Assembly (NCBI RefSeq): GCF_004801395.1
Contig: NZ_SSOA01000004.1
Span: 124,001-188,000 of the forward strand
Source of the DNA: Gillisella terrae
GTDB lineage: Bacteria; Pseudomonadota; Alphaproteobacteria; Rhizobiales; Rhizobiaceae
Length of the DNA stretch: 64,000 nucleotides
Direction of reading: 5' to 3'
Shown: piece by piece, positions 32,451-42,604 of the stretch
How positions within the stretch are numbered: the first letter of the stretch is position 1
Layout of the letters: every line of letters starts with the position of its first letter
Program-made: the position numbers and the translations under genes
The notes under the pieces: model-generated
Database searches by the model: none
Told to the model about the DNA's origin: nothing
Seen by the model: only the letters and a program-made list of their open reading frames with translations

Positions 32451-32474
32451 GCCTGCCCGATGAATTGGGCAGGC
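32451..32474 (-). terminator. Hairpin between the lipoprotein gene and zapE
   Basis: An 8-bp GC-rich perfect stem (GCCTGCCC at 32451-32458, GGGCAGGC at 32467-32474) lies 30 bases after the stop of the Omp19-like gene. Read leftwards, only a short U run follows (four A, 32441-32444, six bases past the stem), so termination may be partial. Confidence 0.5.
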
Positions 32475-32503
32475 AAAAAAAGAAATGTCGATGGAAATGC
32501 CTG

Positions 32504-33019
32504 TTAGCGGCTCAGGCTAACCGGCTGACCGCTGCTGGTGGAGCCGCTGAACTGGTTGTCAGCCGTCTTATACAGCGTGCCAATCACGTTGCCGTCGCGG
32601 TCCTTGAGCAACAACTGCTTGTTGGCAACATCCCAGGCACCCATGGTGGTCAATGGACCGACGCAACGGCGCGTGCCGCCGCGCGAACCGCCACCGAGAT
32701 TGGTCAAGGTCAGGAACATATCGCAGCTCGCTCCCGCGTTGGAAACGCGCCAATTGCCAACCATCTGTTCCTTGGTGAAATCCATGGCATTGCCTGGAGG
32801 TGGAGCGTTTGGCGTCAAGGCAGCCGTTTGGTTGGCTGGAGGAGCCGGAAATTGCGATCCTGCCGCACCCGGAGGTGGCAATTGACCCGATGTGACCGGC
32901 GATACCGGCTGCGCCTGCAAGGGCGGCAAGGAGGAAGAACCATAATCACTCGATGTGCGCTGACATCCGGCCAATGCAAGCACGACCGCAAAACCTGTCG
33001 CCGCAAATTTCAGATTCAT
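32504..33019 (-). CDS. Omp19-like lipoprotein with AprI/Inh protease-inhibitor domain
   Basis: Outer-membrane lipoprotein, 171 residues, resembling Brucella Omp19, which inhibits host proteases. It has a short signal with lipobox ALAGC (lipidated Cys), a Pro/Gly-rich linker ([18 protein letters not shown]) and a C-terminal Inh domain ([18 protein letters not shown]...TRRC...) with one likely disulfide. The end [14 protein letters not shown] closely follows the Omp19 ending as I recall it. The ATG at 33019 has GGGAG seven bases upstream; the ATG at 33025 is too close to it. It sits between the sdh operon and zapE as a single gene. Confidence 0.85.
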   Translation of the reverse strand: MNLKFAATGFAVVLALAGCQRTSSDYGSSSLPPLQAQPVSPVTSGQLPPPGAAGSQFPAPPANQTAALTPNAPPPGNAMDFTKEQMVGNWRVSNAGASCDMFLTLTNLGGGSRGGTRRCVGPLTTMGAWDVANKQLLLKDRDGNVIGTLYKTADNQFSGSTSSGQPVSLSR

Positions 33020-33169
33020 CCTCATACTCCCGGTGGTTTTCTGTATTGAGCAATTGCCATTAGATTTGAGCAAAATAGCGTCAAGGCCAATCATAAATCA
33101 AGGCACAATCCCGATACCACGTTATCAAGCCAATGACGACGCCCGGCGACAACCGCTTCCGTTTTCAAA

Positions 33170-33197
33170 AAAATGCCGCCGGGATGATCCGGCGGCA
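33170..33197 (-). terminator. Rho-independent terminator of the sdh operon
   Basis: A 9-bp perfect stem (TGCCGCCGG at 33174-33182, CCGGCGGCA at 33189-33197) with a 6-base loop lies 9 bases after the sdhB stop. Read leftwards it runs into UUUUUUU (A run at 33167-33173). Confidence 0.88.
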
Positions 33198-33205
33198 CCC
33201 ATACA

Positions 33206-33985
33206 TTACAGACGGCGCTCAACCATCATTTTCTTGATTTCGCCAATGGCCTTGGCAGGGTTCAAGCCCTTCGGACAGGCCTGCGCACAGTTCATGATTG
33301 TGTGGCAGCGATAAAGACGGAAAGGATCTTCCAGATTATCCAGGCGCTCGCCCTTGGCTTCGTCGCGGCTGTCGATCAGCCAGCGATAGGCCTGCAACAA
33401 TACGGCTGGACCAAGGTAACGGTCGCCATTCCACCAGTAGCTTGGGCAGGAGGTTGAGCAGCAAGCGCACAAAATGCACTCGTACAGACCGTCGAGCTTC
33501 AAGCGATCTTCGTGGCTTTGCTTCCATTCCTTGGCAGGGGTCGGAGACACCGTCTTCAACCAAGGCTCAATCGAGCGATGCTGCGCATAGAAATGGCTCA
33601 GGTCCGGCACCAGATCCTTGACCACCGGCATATGCGGCAGCGGATAGATCTTCACCGTGCCATTCACCTCATCCATGCCCTTGGTGCAGGCCAGCGTGTT
33701 GGTACCATCAATGTTCATGGCGCAAGAGCCGCAAATGCCTTCGCGACAGGAGCGACGGAAGGTCAGGGTCGGGTCGATCTTGTTCTTGATATACAGCAGA
33801 CCGTCGAGCACCATCGGGCCGCAATCATCCATATCGACATAATAGGTGTCGATATGGGGATTTTCGGCATCGTCCGGGCTCCAGCGATAGATGCGATATT
33901 CACGCACATTCTGGGCACCGGCGGGCTTTGGCCAGGTCTTGCCGGGCTTGACCTGAGAATTCTTAGGGAGAGTTAGTTCAACCAT
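33206..33985 (-). CDS. sdhB: Succinate dehydrogenase iron-sulfur subunit
   Basis: Complex II subunit carrying three Fe-S clusters between SdhA and quinone. Protein of 259 residues: 2Fe-2S site [13 protein letters not shown], 4Fe-4S site [13 protein letters not shown] and 3Fe-4S site [14 protein letters not shown]. All expected cysteines are present. It is the last gene of sdhCDAB, 15 bases after sdhA. Confidence 0.98.
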   Translation of the reverse strand: MVELTLPKNSQVKPGKTWPKPAGAQNVREYRIYRWSPDDAENPHIDTYYVDMDDCGPMVLDGLLYIKNKIDPTLTFRRSCREGICGSCAMNIDGTNTLACTKGMDEVNGTVKIYPLPHMPVVKDLVPDLSHFYAQHRSIEPWLKTVSPTPAKEWKQSHEDRLKLDGLYECILCACCSTSCPSYWWNGDRYLGPAVLLQAYRWLIDSRDEAKGERLDNLEDPFRLYRCHTIMNCAQACPKGLNPAKAIGEIKKMMVERRL

Positions 33986-34000
33986 GTCGATATCCTCACA

Positions 34001-35857
34001 TCAATATACGCGGGCCTTGGGCTCGATCTTCTTGGGATCGATCCCGTCCGCCAGAAGCTCGGTGTGAACCGGACGATAATCCAGCTTCACATCGCCAGCT
34101 TCGTTGACCCATGCCAGCGTGTGCTTGCGCCAGTTTTCGTCATCACGACCCGCAAATGGACCGTCCTTGTAATCTTCACGGGCGTGGGCACCGCGGCTTT
34201 CCTTGCGGGCTTCCGCGCCATAAACCGTGGTGATCGCATTGGCCATCAGGTTGTGCAGCTCAAGTGTTTCCACCAGATCGGAATTCCACACCAGCGAACG
34301 GTCGGTTACCTTGATATCCGGCATCTCTTTCCAGATTGCGGAGATACGGCGGCAGCCACTTTCCAGCGCTTCCTGGGTGCGGAACACGGCAGCGTCTTCC
34401 TGCATGGCGCGCTGCATCTTGTCACGCAGCACAGCCGTTGGCGTCGAGCCATTGGAGAAGCGGATGTTGTCAAAGCGCTCCATGATCTTGTTGCAGGCAT
34501 CAATGTTGAGCGCCGGGATTGGCGACGCACGATCAATGACTTCGGCAGCGCGAATAGCGGCTGCACGGCCAAACACCACCAAGTCGATCAACGAGTTGGA
34601 GCCAAGGCGGTTTGCACCATGCACGGATGCGCAACCCGCCTCGCCCACAGCCATCAGGCCGGGTGCGATACGCTCTGGGTTGTTGGCATCGGCATTCAGC
34701 ACTTCACCCCAATAGTTGGTCGGAATACCGCCCATATTGTAGTGAACCGTTGGCAGAACCGGAATCGGCTCGCGGGTCACATCAACGCCTGCGAAAATCT
34801 TGGCGCTTTCCGAGATACCGGGAAGACGCTCATGCAGAACGGCCGGATCAAGATGGTCAAGATGCAGGAAGATGTGGTCTTTGTTTTTACCAACGCCACG
34901 GCCTTCGCGGATTTCCATGGTCATGCAGCGAGACACAACGTCACGCGAGGCAAGATCCTTGGCCGATGGTGCATACCGCTCCATGAAGCGCTCACCCTCG
35001 GAATTGACCAGATAGCCGCCTTCACCGCGCGCACCCTCGGTAATCAGACAGCCAGCGCCGTAGATGCCGGTTGGGTGGAACTGCACAAACTCCATGTCCT
35101 GAAGCGGCAGGCCAGCGCGGGCAATCATGCCGCCGCCGTCGCCGGTGCAGGTGTGGGCCGAGGTTGCCGAGAAATAGGCACGGCCATAACCGCCGGTAGC
35201 CAGTACCACCATTTTCGCAGAGAAGCGATGGATAGTGCCGTCATCAAGATTCCAGGCGACAACGCCGGTGCAACGACCGTCTTCCGCCATGATCAGATCA
35301 AGCGCGAAATATTCGATGAAGAATTCAGCGTTGTGCTTGAGTGACTGGCCATAAAGCGTGTGCAAAATGGCGTGGCCGGTGCGGTCAGCAGCCGCACAGG
35401 TGCGCTGCACTGGCGGGCCTTCGCCATAGTTCTGCATGTGGCCGCCGAAGGGGCGCTGATAGATCTTGCCTTCTTCGTTACGCGAAAATGGAACGCCGTA
35501 ATGTTCCAGCTCGTAAACCGCCTTGGGCGCTTCCATGGCCAGATATTGCATGGCGTCCACGTCGCCGAGCCAGTCAGAACCCTTGACGGTGTCATACAGG
35601 TGCCACTGCCAGCAATCCGGCGTCATATTGGTCAGGGACGCCGCAATACCGCCCTGAGCTGCAACCGTGTGCGAACGGGTTGGGAACACTTTGGTGATGC
35701 AGGCGGTTTTGAAACCCTGCTCGGCCATGCCAAGCGTTGCGCGCAGGCCAGCGCCGCCAGCGCCGACCACAACCACGTCATAGGCGTGGTCCACATAGGT
35801 ATAAGACCGACCGTTGATGGTTGGCCCTGTGTCTTTGGAGGAATTTGTCGATGCCAT
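34001..35857 (-). CDS. sdhA: Succinate dehydrogenase flavoprotein subunit
   Basis: Oxidises succinate to fumarate with covalent FAD. Protein of 618 residues: [17 protein letters not shown] dinucleotide motif, FAD-attaching His in [12 protein letters not shown], and active-site residues in [21 protein letters not shown]. Second last gene of sdhCDAB, with a 6-base gap to sdhD. Confidence 0.98.
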   Translation of the reverse strand: MASTNSSKDTGPTINGRSYTYVDHAYDVVVVGAGGAGLRATLGMAEQGFKTACITKVFPTRSHTVAAQGGIAASLTNMTPDCWQWHLYDTVKGSDWLGDVDAMQYLAMEAPKAVYELEHYGVPFSRNEEGKIYQRPFGGHMQNYGEGPPVQRTCAAADRTGHAILHTLYGQSLKHNAEFFIEYFALDLIMAEDGRCTGVVAWNLDDGTIHRFSAKMVVLATGGYGRAYFSATSAHTCTGDGGGMIARAGLPLQDMEFVQFHPTGIYGAGCLITEGARGEGGYLVNSEGERFMERYAPSAKDLASRDVVSRCMTMEIREGRGVGKNKDHIFLHLDHLDPAVLHERLPGISESAKIFAGVDVTREPIPVLPTVHYNMGGIPTNYWGEVLNADANNPERIAPGLMAVGEAGCASVHGANRLGSNSLIDLVVFGRAAAIRAAEVIDRASPIPALNIDACNKIMERFDNIRFSNGSTPTAVLRDKMQRAMQEDAAVFRTQEALESGCRRISAIWKEMPDIKVTDRSLVWNSDLVETLELHNLMANAITTVYGAEARKESRGAHAREDYKDGPFAGRDDENWRKHTLAWVNEAGDVKLDYRPVHTELLADGIDPKKIEPKARVY

Positions 35858-35863
35858 GATGAA

Positions 35864-36244
35864 TTATCCTACAAACGCGATCTTGAGGATGGCGAAAAGA
35901 CAGAGCGCACCCGTGGTGATCACGAAAAATGTATTGAGCATCAGGAGTACAATCTTCACCCATTCGGTGTGGATGTAATCCTCGATGATGACCTGCATGC
36001 CAAGCTTCATATGAATAAGGCCCGACAGAACAACCAGACCCATGATCACCGCGACCACAGGATTGGAGAGGGCAGACACGACATCGGCATAAGGCGCGCC
36101 AGCGTGTGTGAGCATGAAGCCGATGAAGAACAGAAGAAGCGGCACATTGGCAACCGCCGTGATTCTTTGGCGCCAGAAATGTTCCGTGCCATCCTTGGCC
36201 GAACCGAGACCGCGAACCCTGCCGAGTGGCGTACGCATATCCAT
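35864..36244 (-). CDS. sdhD: Succinate dehydrogenase membrane anchor subunit
   Basis: Membrane anchor of complex II contributing to heme b and ubiquinone binding. Protein of 126 residues with three membrane spans. The N-terminal [27 protein letters not shown] is typical of alphaproteobacterial Sdh[16 protein letters not shown] carries the candidate heme ligand and the conserved acidic/Tyr pair near the quinone site. Confidence 0.95.
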   Translation of the reverse strand: MDMRTPLGRVRGLGSAKDGTEHFWRQRITAVANVPLLLFFIGFMLTHAGAPYADVVSALSNPVVAVIMGLVVLSGLIHMKLGMQVIIEDYIHTEWVKIVLLMLNTFFVITTGALCLFAILKIAFVG

Positions 36245-36255
36245 GATAAAACCCC

Positions 36256-36648
36256 TCAGCGAATGATCAAAGCGATGATCCAGACCAGAACGGTCAGGAC
36301 AACGGAGGCGACGAGCGTGGCCTTGGCCAGCTTGGTGTTGAAATGCTTTTCATAGCCAAAACCAAGATCCCACATGAAGTGGCGAAGGCCGCCGAGCATG
36401 TGGTGAATCAGCGCCCAGCTGAAGCCGAACAGCACGATTTTGCCAATGAAGGTTCCCATGAACCAGGAGACCCAATCATAATAATCAGCACCGACTGAAG
36501 CGGCAATCAGCCACCAGGCAACCAGCGCGGTGCCAAAATACAGCGCGCCACCCGTGATACGATGCACAATCGACATCATCATGGTTGGAATTGGCTTGTA
36601 AATTTGCAGATGCGGCGACAAAGGCCGTTGTTTTGTCACGTTCGCCAT
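36256..36648 (-). CDS. sdhC: Succinate dehydrogenase cytochrome b556 subunit
   Basis: Membrane anchor of complex II. Protein of 130 residues with three spans. It contains [12 protein letters not shown] and [14 protein letters not shown] at the N-terminus and [15 protein letters not shown] with the heme-ligand histidine. It is the first gene of sdhCDAB. Confidence 0.96.
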   Translation of the reverse strand: MANVTKQRPLSPHLQIYKPIPTMMMSIVHRITGGALYFGTALVAWWLIAASVGADYYDWVSWFMGTFIGKIVLFGFSWALIHHMLGGLRHFMWDLGFGYEKHFNTKLAKATLVASVVLTVLVWIIALIIR

Positions 36649-36952
36649 CTCGTCCTCACGGCGTTCAATTGCATTCCATCCTTGGAATGAAGGGATATAG
36701 GGCGCTCCTTCATGGAGTGCAGTGCGTCAAATTGGACCTTTAATCCTCCGATTGATCAAGGACAAGGCGCTTTTGAACACGTCTTTCAATTTAATCGATT
36801 GACTAAGCCACACTCTGACGAACCACTGATGCGCTGCAAAGTAAAGGGAATTCCTTAAGAAACGGCTTCGCACGACCGCGTCCTCTTGATTCTGCGAAAA
36901 AACAAAGTAACGCTTTGTTAAGCATATTTTGTTTTGGGTCGGAGTACATCCC
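36649..36952. other. Divergent intergenic region, sdh promoter side
   Basis: About 300 bases between sdhC (leftward) and the small secreted protein gene (rightward), noticeably AT-richer than the flanks. It must hold the sdh promoter, but I could not fix a convincing -35/-10 pair. A minus-strand frame (37116-36727) crossing it is probably a shadow of the rightward gene. No RNA gene or repeat seen. Confidence 0.5.
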
Positions 36953-37291
36953 TTGCCACATCTGCGCGCTTTGATCCGCTTAAAACACCCATTTTGCGCA
37001 ATCTTGGGATGTTTGGGGCTGATTTTATCAAGCTCGGTGCAGGCAGAAGGCTTGAATGAGCGCGTGTACCCTATCCAGCAGACTGTAAGCACCTCGCTGA
37101 TCAGCATCAGGACCACGGCGGGAAACTATGTCATCGGCGCTTCAGCCTGGTACAGCGGATCAAGACAAAGTGCCGTCAAAGAACTGGCCCCCAAAGCCAA
37201 AATCATTGATGTCCAGACGACAGTGAAACATCCGGCCTGCACCTATCAAAATGGCGTGTGCATCCTGCGTCTTCATCGCGACGCGCTATAA
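36953..37291 (+). CDS. Small exported protein of unknown function
   Basis: A 112-residue protein beginning with TTG at 36953, which has GGAG eight bases upstream. A TTG at 36929 in the same frame is an alternative without that site. Basic N-terminus and signal peptide (FCAILGCLGLILSSSVQA), then a mature part of about 80 residues (AEGLNERVYPIQQTVSTSLI) with two cysteines near the end (ACTYQNGVC) that could form a disulfide. I recognise no family. Its end overlaps the end of the convergent methyltransferase gene by 6 bases. Confidence 0.65.
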   Translation: MPHLRALIRLKHPFCAILGCLGLILSSSVQAEGLNERVYPIQQTVSTSLISIRTTAGNYVIGASAWYSGSRQSAVKELAPKAKIIDVQTTVKHPACTYQNGVCILRLHRDAL

Positions 37292-37930
37292 AAACTGCCA
37301 GACGGTGGTTTTTTTCACCTCGCTGTCTTCCAGCACCCGCGTCACCGGCACCTGATAGACGCCCAAAGATTGCAGCCGGTCTTTTGGGCAATAGGCGCGG
37401 CCCGGATCACCAACAATCACCTGCACGCCATTTGCCGTCAGTTCGGAAAACCACGGTACAAGCTGGTCAGCAAAACCCTTGTCATAGAACACGTCACCGG
37501 CCAGCAGGACATCTGCTTCCAGCGCGGGTCCGACAATGTTGTCGGCAGAAAAGGCGATAGTCACGTCGTTTTCAGCGGCATTCAAGCGCAAGGCCGTCTC
37601 GACAAAAGGATCAATATCCGCCGCCAGCACATGGGCCGCGCCAGCTTTTGCCGCTGCAATCGCCACCAATCCCGAGCCGGTGGCAAAATCCACCACCCGC
37701 TTGCCTGCCACCAGATCGGGATAGTCCAGAATATGCCGGGCAAGCCCTTGCCCGCCCGCCCAGGCAAAAGCCCAGAACGGCGGCGGCAAGCCGATCTCGG
37801 CCAGATCTTCCTCGGTTTTCAGCCATAGATCATGCACTTCGCTGGCCAGATGCAGGCGAATTTCCGGCACGTGCGGCGGGGCCATGATCTCGGTATTGTC
37901 GAGAATGAAACGCTCTGGATCAATCTTCAC
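37286..37930 (-). CDS. METTL20/ETFBKMT-like protein-lysine methyltransferase
   Basis: SAM-dependent methyltransferase of 214 residues. It carries the substrate-side motif PPPFWAFAWAGGQGLARHIL (49-68), SAM motif DFATGSGLVAIAAA (81-94), the acidic ADIDPF and the family post-motif GDVFYD (145-150), matching GDMFYD of human METTL20. The Agrobacterium tumefaciens homologue is reported to trimethylate ETF-beta and ribosomal protein L7/L12, so the same targets are likely here. It overlaps the convergent secreted-protein gene by 6 bases and is 8 bases downstream of the EVE gene. Confidence 0.88.
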   Translation of the reverse strand: MKIDPERFILDNTEIMAPPHVPEIRLHLASEVHDLWLKTEEDLAEIGLPPPFWAFAWAGGQGLARHILDYPDLVAGKRVVDFATGSGLVAIAAAKAGAAHVLAADIDPFVETALRLNAAENDVTIAFSADNIVGPALEADVLLAGDVFYDKGFADQLVPWFSELTANGVQVIVGDPGRAYCPKDRLQSLGVYQVPVTRVLEDSEVKKTTVWQFL

Positions 37931-37938
37931 GAGCGTTC

Positions 37939-38367
37939 TCAGCGCGGCGGGTTTTCAAGCCCACCCATACGGCAGACTTCGAGATATTCCTCTTCCGTCA
38001 CCGGCTGTACCGATAGCCGCATGGAGGTCACCAGCGACATCTGCTGCAAGCCGGGATGGGCCTTCACATCTTTTAGCGTCACCGGCTTGGGCATGTCGCA
38101 GACGGCGCGAATATCCACGCATTCCCAGCGCGGATCATCACTGGTGGTGTCGGGGTGGGCAAGGGCGCAGACCTCGGCAACGCCCACCACTTCCAAGCCC
38201 TCGTTGGAGTGGTAGAAAAAGCCCTTATCGCCGATTTTCATCGCCCGCATATTGTTGCGGGCCTGATAATTGCGCACCCCATCCCATTGCTCACCCTCGG
38301 CCCCTTTGGCCTTGAGCATCTCCCACGAGAATTTGAAGGGTTCGGATTTAAACAGCCAGAATGCCAT
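37939..38367 (-). CDS. EVE domain-containing protein
   Basis: A 142-residue PUA-like EVE domain protein (MAFWLFKSEPFKFSWEMLKA, then WDGVRNYQARNNMRAM and FFYHSNEG). EVE domains bind modified bases in DNA or RNA; the cellular role of the free-standing form is unknown. The frame extends to 38490 but that part overlaps the YciI gene; the ATG at 38367 is the likely start. In line with neighbours on the minus strand: gpsA, YciI-like, EVE, methyltransferase. Confidence 0.92.
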   Translation of the reverse strand: MAFWLFKSEPFKFSWEMLKAKGAEGEQWDGVRNYQARNNMRAMKIGDKGFFYHSNEGLEVVGVAEVCALAHPDTTSDDPRWECVDIRAVCDMPKPVTLKDVKAHPGLQQMSLVTSMRLSVQPVTEEEYLEVCRMGGLENPPR

Positions 38368-38374
38368 GCTCGTC

Positions 38375-38668
38375 TCACGCCTCGGGATTGTTGAACACCC
38401 AATTGTAGGGCTTGATCTCGACAGATTCGAACAGTCCGGCCTTGGCATAAGGGTCTTCAGCAGCAATGGCTTTGGCGGAGTCCAGATCATCAGCCTTGAT
38501 CAGCAGCATCGAGCCGCAAGGCTTGCCAGCAACATCCAGAAACGGGCCGCCGATTTTCAAAACACCTGCTGCATTCAGGCCGTTCAGCCATTCCACATGC
38601 GGTGGACGGGTTTCCATGCGAAGATCAAGATGGTTTGGTTTATCGGCGCAAATTACGGCAAACAACAT
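38375..38668 (-). CDS. YciI-like (YCII) protein
   Basis: A 97-residue protein of the YCII ferredoxin-like family (MLFAVICADKPNHLDLRMETRPPHVEWL; GGPFLDVAGKPCGSMLLI; AEDPYAKAGLFESVEI). The conserved His and Asp of a putative active site are present (HVEWL, DPY). The biochemical role is unknown. It lies 19 bases after gpsA, probably in one transcript with tsaD and gpsA. Confidence 0.92.
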   Translation of the reverse strand: MLFAVICADKPNHLDLRMETRPPHVEWLNGLNAAGVLKIGGPFLDVAGKPCGSMLLIKADDLDSAKAIAAEDPYAKAGLFESVEIKPYNWVFNNPEA

Positions 38669-38687
38669 GGCAGGTCTCCTTTAGAGA

Positions 38688-39668
38688 TTATTCAGTGGTG
38701 ATCGGGCGGGTCATAAGTGCGTCCACCGCACGGTCAATATCAAGCGAACCTTCAATAATCGCGGCCACGGCCTCAGTAATCGGCATGGACAATTGATGGC
38801 CCTCGGCAAGGCGGGCAGAAACGGCGGCGGCAAAAGCACCTTCCACCAGATAGCCTCCAGCGGATTCGCCATTGGCCAGAGCGATACCATAGCGAAGATT
38901 GCGCGATTGGTGGCTGGTGGCGGTCAACACCAGATCGCCAAGACCAGAAAGACCGCGCACCGTATCGGCCTTGCCGCCCATGGCTGTGACCAGACGCGAC
39001 ATTTCAGCCAAGCCACGCGAAATCAAAGCCGCGCGGGCCGATTCGCCAAGGCCGCGCCCTTCAACAATGCCGCAGGCAATGGCCAGCACATTTTTCAGCG
39101 CGCCACCCAGTTGCACGCCAATGCGATCGTCAGAGGCATAGAGCCGGAAGGTCGGTGTCGACAGTGTCCGTGCCAGCACTTCAGCGAGTTCCACATGGGG
39201 GGCGGCGAGCGCCATGGCGGTGGGCAGACCACGGGCGATATCCATGGCAAAGCCCGGCCCTGACAGTACGGCCACCGGATGGTGCGGCAATTTCTCTTCC
39301 AGAATATCGCTCAACAGGCGCGCCGTTTGCCGATCAATGCCCTTGGCGCAGGTTACCACAACCGCATCAGCCGAAAGATAGGGGCCATAGGTTGCTGCCG
39401 CATCGGCCTGCGCCTGGGATGGCATGGCAAACAGCACAATATCAGCGTCACTCACCGCATCCGGCTCGGCGGAAAATGCCAACCCATCGGGCAGATAAAT
39501 CCCCGGCAGGGCGGCATCATGCAGGTGATCTGCCTTCAAGTCAGCCATCAAGGCGGGATCACGACCAATCAGCGTGACCTTTGCGCGCCCGTCCAATGCC
39601 ATCACAGTCGCTAAAGCCGTGCCAAAAGCGCCCGCACCAATCACCGCAATATGCTGTTGCTCGTTCAT
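38688..39668 (-). CDS. gpsA: Glycerol-3-phosphate dehydrogenase [NAD(P)+]
   Basis: Reduces dihydroxyacetone phosphate to sn-glycerol-3-phosphate for phospholipid synthesis. Protein of 326 residues: N-terminal Rossmann motif [17 protein letters not shown], then [18 protein letters not shown] and the catalytic Lys region [15 protein letters not shown], plus [20 protein letters not shown]. It is 9 bases downstream of tsaD, an arrangement common in rhizobia. Confidence 0.97.
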   Translation of the reverse strand: MNEQQHIAVIGAGAFGTALATVMALDGRAKVTLIGRDPALMADLKADHLHDAALPGIYLPDGLAFSAEPDAVSDADIVLFAMPSQAQADAAATYGPYLSADAVVVTCAKGIDRQTARLLSDILEEKLPHHPVAVLSGPGFAMDIARGLPTAMALAAPHVELAEVLARTLSTPTFRLYASDDRIGVQLGGALKNVLAIACGIVEGRGLGESARAALISRGLAEMSRLVTAMGGKADTVRGLSGLGDLVLTATSHQSRNLRYGIALANGESAGGYLVEGAFAAAVSARLAEGHQLSMPITEAVAAIIEGSLDIDRAVDALMTRPITTE

Positions 39669-39677
39669 CGTGCCACC

Positions 39678-40775
39678 TTACGCCTTCACGCCGCGTTTGC
39701 CAGAACCAAGCATGGCTTGGGCATTGCTGTCCAGCGGCCAGCGCGAGCGCGGCGCAACCGTGAGATCATCAGCCGGCAGGCCCAGCGCCATGCGCTCAAG
39801 GCCAGCCCAGGCAATCATGGCGGCATTATCGGTGCACAAGTGATGGGGCGGTGCGACAAAGCGAAAACCATGCTTGTCGCACAGGGCCTGCAAAGCCCCC
39901 CGCAAAGCCCGGTTGGCCGCAACACCACCGGCGACGATCAAAGCGGGTTGTTCGACAGGGTTCGGGAATTCAGCATTAAATCGCTCCAGCCCGCGGCCAA
40001 TGCGATCATCCATGGTGCGGGCAATGGCGCGCTGAAAGGAGGCGCAAATATCGGCAATGTCCTGCTCACTCACCGGCGCTGCCGCCTCTGCCGCTTGGCG
40101 CACCGCCGTTTTCAGACCAGAGAAGGAAAAATCCAGCCGTGCCTCACCCACCAGCGGACGCGGGAAATTAAAGCGCTTTTCATTGCCCTGAGCTGCCGCT
40201 TTTTCCACCGCCGGACCACCGGGATAAGGCAGGCCAAGCAGCTTTGCCGTTTTATCAAAAGCCTCGCCCAGCGCATCATCAATGGTCGTGCCCCAGCGTT
40301 CATAGTCATTAACACCGCGCACCAGAACCAATTGGGTATGGCCACCCGACACCAAAAGCATCAGGTAGGGAAATTGAATGCCGTCGGTGAGCCTTGCTGT
40401 CAGCGCATGGCCTTCCAGATGGTTGATGGCGTAGAGCGGCTTTTGGGCCGCTTTGGCAAGCGCTTTTGCGGTCATCAAGCCCACCAGCAAGCCGCCAATC
40501 AGGCCGGGGCCGGAGGTGGCGGCAATGGCATCGACATCATTCAGAGTGATCCCCGCTTTCAGCAGCGCTTCTTCAATCAACACATCCAGCGCCTCGACAT
40601 GGGCGCGGGCAGCAATTTCGGGCACCACGCCGCCATAGGCGCTGTGCTCGTCCAGCTGGCTCAAAACCACATCGGAGATGATTTCGCCACGGCCATCGGC
40701 ATGGCGCACAACAACGGAGGCTGCGGTTTCATCGCAACTGGTTTCAATACCAAGAATTTTGAGAGAATCTGCCAT
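39678..40775 (-). CDS. tsaD: tRNA N6-threonylcarbamoyladenosine synthase component TsaD
   Basis: Transfers the threonylcarbamoyl group to A37 of ANN-decoding tRNAs, with TsaB and TsaE. With the ATG at 40775 it has 365 residues. It shows [15 protein letters not shown], the metal-binding [19 protein letters not shown] and the ASKH-fold phosphate motif [10 protein letters not shown]. The open frame reaches 41120 but the front part is the shadow of hemC, which is divergent and starts at 40861. Confidence 0.97.
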   Translation of the reverse strand: MADSLKILGIETSCDETAASVVVRHADGRGEIISDVVLSQLDEHSAYGGVVPEIAARAHVEALDVLIEEALLKAGITLNDVDAIAATSGPGLIGGLLVGLMTAKALAKAAQKPLYAINHLEGHALTARLTDGIQFPYLMLLVSGGHTQLVLVRGVNDYERWGTTIDDALGEAFDKTAKLLGLPYPGGPAVEKAAAQGNEKRFNFPRPLVGEARLDFSFSGLKTAVRQAAEAAAPVSEQDIADICASFQRAIARTMDDRIGRGLERFNAEFPNPVEQPALIVAGGVAANRALRGALQALCDKHGFRFVAPPHHLCTDNAAMIAWAGLERMALGLPADDLTVAPRSRWPLDSNAQAMLGSGKRGVKA

Positions 40776-40860
40776 GGACTGTAAGTTGCGTCGATTTGGT
40801 TGATTGCGATAGAACCGAAAGATGGGTACGAGACCCTCCGGTAACAATGGATGACCTTGG

Positions 40861-41790
40861 ATGCAAACGAAACCTTTCCGTATCGGCACACGCGGCAGCC
40901 CTTTGGCCTTGGCGCAAGCCCATGAAACCCGCGACCGGCTGGTGGCTGCCCATGGCCTTGACCCGGAAATGTTCGAAATTGTCGTGCTCTCCACCACCGG
41001 CGACCGTATTACGGATCGGGCCTTGGCTGAGATTGGCGGCAAGGGTCTTTTCACGCTGGAGCTGGAGCAACAGCTCAGCAGTGGCGAGCTGGACTTTGCC
41101 GTGCATTCCTCCAAGGACATGCCAACGGCCTTGCCCGATGGGCTGGAAATTGCCGCCTATCTGCCGCGCGAAGACATGCGCGACGCCTTTATTGGCCGCA
41201 CAGCCCCCACATTGATGGAGATGCCTGATGGGGCTGTCATCGGCTCTGCCTCGCTCAGGCGTCAGGCGCTGATCCGCCGCCTTCGCCCCGATATTTCGGT
41301 CATCACCTATCGTGGCGCGGTTGAAAGCAGGCTTCGCAAGCTGGCGGAAGGTCAGGTCGATGCCACGCTGTTGGCCGTTGCTGGCTTGAAGCGGCTGGAT
41401 AAAGAAAATGTGATCACCGAATATCTCGATATCGAGCGCTTTCCACCGGCACCTGCCCAAGGGGCCATCTGTATTGAAGCCCGCATTGGTGATGGCCGCG
41501 TGCAGGATCTGCTGGAGCCGCTCAATCATCGCCCGACTTTTGACGCGGTTTCATGCGAACGTGCCTTTCTGTCTGCACTGGATGGCTCCTGTCGTACACC
41601 GATTGCCGGTTATGCCCTGTCCGATGGCGAAAACATTCGCTTCACCGGCACCATCTTGACGCCGGATGGGCAGGTTTCCCATTCGGTGGAAGCAGAAGGC
41701 CGCTGCGAAGACGGCTTAAAGTTGGGCTGGGAGGCTGGCGAAAAGGTTCGCGCCAAGGCCGGACCGGGCTTTTTTGAGGGATGGACGTAA
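40861..41790 (+). CDS. hemC: Porphobilinogen deaminase (hydroxymethylbilane synthase)
   Basis: Joins four porphobilinogens to hydroxymethylbilane. Protein of 309 residues: [28 protein letters not shown] with the catalytic Asp/Lys region, [13 protein letters not shown], and the dipyrromethane-cofactor Cys in [13 protein letters not shown]. The AUG follows a GGTAACAATGGATGACCTTGG leader. It is the first gene of hemC-hemD-mic60-hemY. Confidence 0.97.
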   Translation: MQTKPFRIGTRGSPLALAQAHETRDRLVAAHGLDPEMFEIVVLSTTGDRITDRALAEIGGKGLFTLELEQQLSSGELDFAVHSSKDMPTALPDGLEIAAYLPREDMRDAFIGRTAPTLMEMPDGAVIGSASLRRQALIRRLRPDISVITYRGAVESRLRKLAEGQVDATLLAVAGLKRLDKENVITEYLDIERFPPAPAQGAICIEARIGDGRVQDLLEPLNHRPTFDAVSCERAFLSALDGSCRTPIAGYALSDGENIRFTGTILTPDGQVSHSVEAEGRCEDGLKLGWEAGEKVRAKAGPGFFEGWT

Positions 41791-41793
41791 AAC

Positions 41794-42510
41794 ATGCGGG
41801 TTTTGGTGACGCGAGCAGAGAGGGCGGGGCAAAAAACGGCCAAACGCCTTCTTGGCTTGGGTTTTGAGGCAGCAATGCTGCCGCTTGCCAAACCTGTTCA
41901 TGCCCCGGAAAATGCGCTCAAAGCGCTGAGCCAACCCCATTCGGCGCTGATTGTCACCAGCACTGAAGCCATCGCAGCGCTGGCGGCGATCAAAGACAAA
42001 TTACACCCTCACTTTTCCACCCCCGTATTTGCGGTGGGATCAGCGACGGCAAAGGCGGCTGGCGTGTTGGGCTTTGAAAATGTGCGCGCAGCCAATGGTG
42101 ATGGTGCGGCGCTAGCAAGCCTGCTTCATACGCAGCATCAGACGGATAACGCACCTCTCCTCTATCTGGCCGGTTATCCGCGCGCCAAAACGCTGGAGCG
42201 CGCGCTGGACGCACTCGGCATGGCCTATCGCATCTGCGAGATCTATCGCATGGGAACGATTGCCTACCAAGTGCATGATATTGCGAGACATCTGGACGAT
42301 AAACCGGTTGATGCGGTGCTGCTTTACTCTGCCGAGACCGCAAAGCGGTTTTGTGCCCTGCCTTTCAATGCCAGCACACTGGAACTTTTTGCTTCCGCGC
42401 GCTTTTTATGTCTGAGCCAGAACGTTGCGGATCACATGACACCTCCTTTCAACACCCGGCTTTTTGCTGCCCTTCATCCAGACGAGGAAAGCTTGCTCTC
42501 TTTGATTTGA
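41794..42510 (+). CDS. hemD: Uroporphyrinogen-III synthase
   Basis: Cyclises hydroxymethylbilane with inversion of ring D. Protein of 238 residues, a poorly conserved family. Supported by the N-terminal MRVLVTRAERAGQKTAKRLLGLGF, ALIVTSTEAIAAL, FAVGSATAKAAGVLGF and YLAGYPRAKTLERALDALG. It starts 3 bases after the hemC stop. Confidence 0.93.
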   Translation: MRVLVTRAERAGQKTAKRLLGLGFEAAMLPLAKPVHAPENALKALSQPHSALIVTSTEAIAALAAIKDKLHPHFSTPVFAVGSATAKAAGVLGFENVRAANGDGAALASLLHTQHQTDNAPLLYLAGYPRAKTLERALDALGMAYRICEIYRMGTIAYQVHDIARHLDDKPVDAVLLYSAETAKRFCALPFNASTLELFASARFLCLSQNVADHMTPPFNTRLFAALHPDEESLLSLI

Positions 42511-42604
42511 GCCAAAGGTATATCGGCAAAATCGCGCCTCCCCCTTCCCTTCCGGCTCATCCCTGACTAACTTCAACCCAATAGAGATTGAAAGCGAGGT
42601 TGCC

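Noticed and set aside
36727-37116. Minus-strand frame of 129 codons in the sdh promoter region
   Set aside because: It overlaps the exported-protein gene, has no ribosome-binding site and no recognisable domain.
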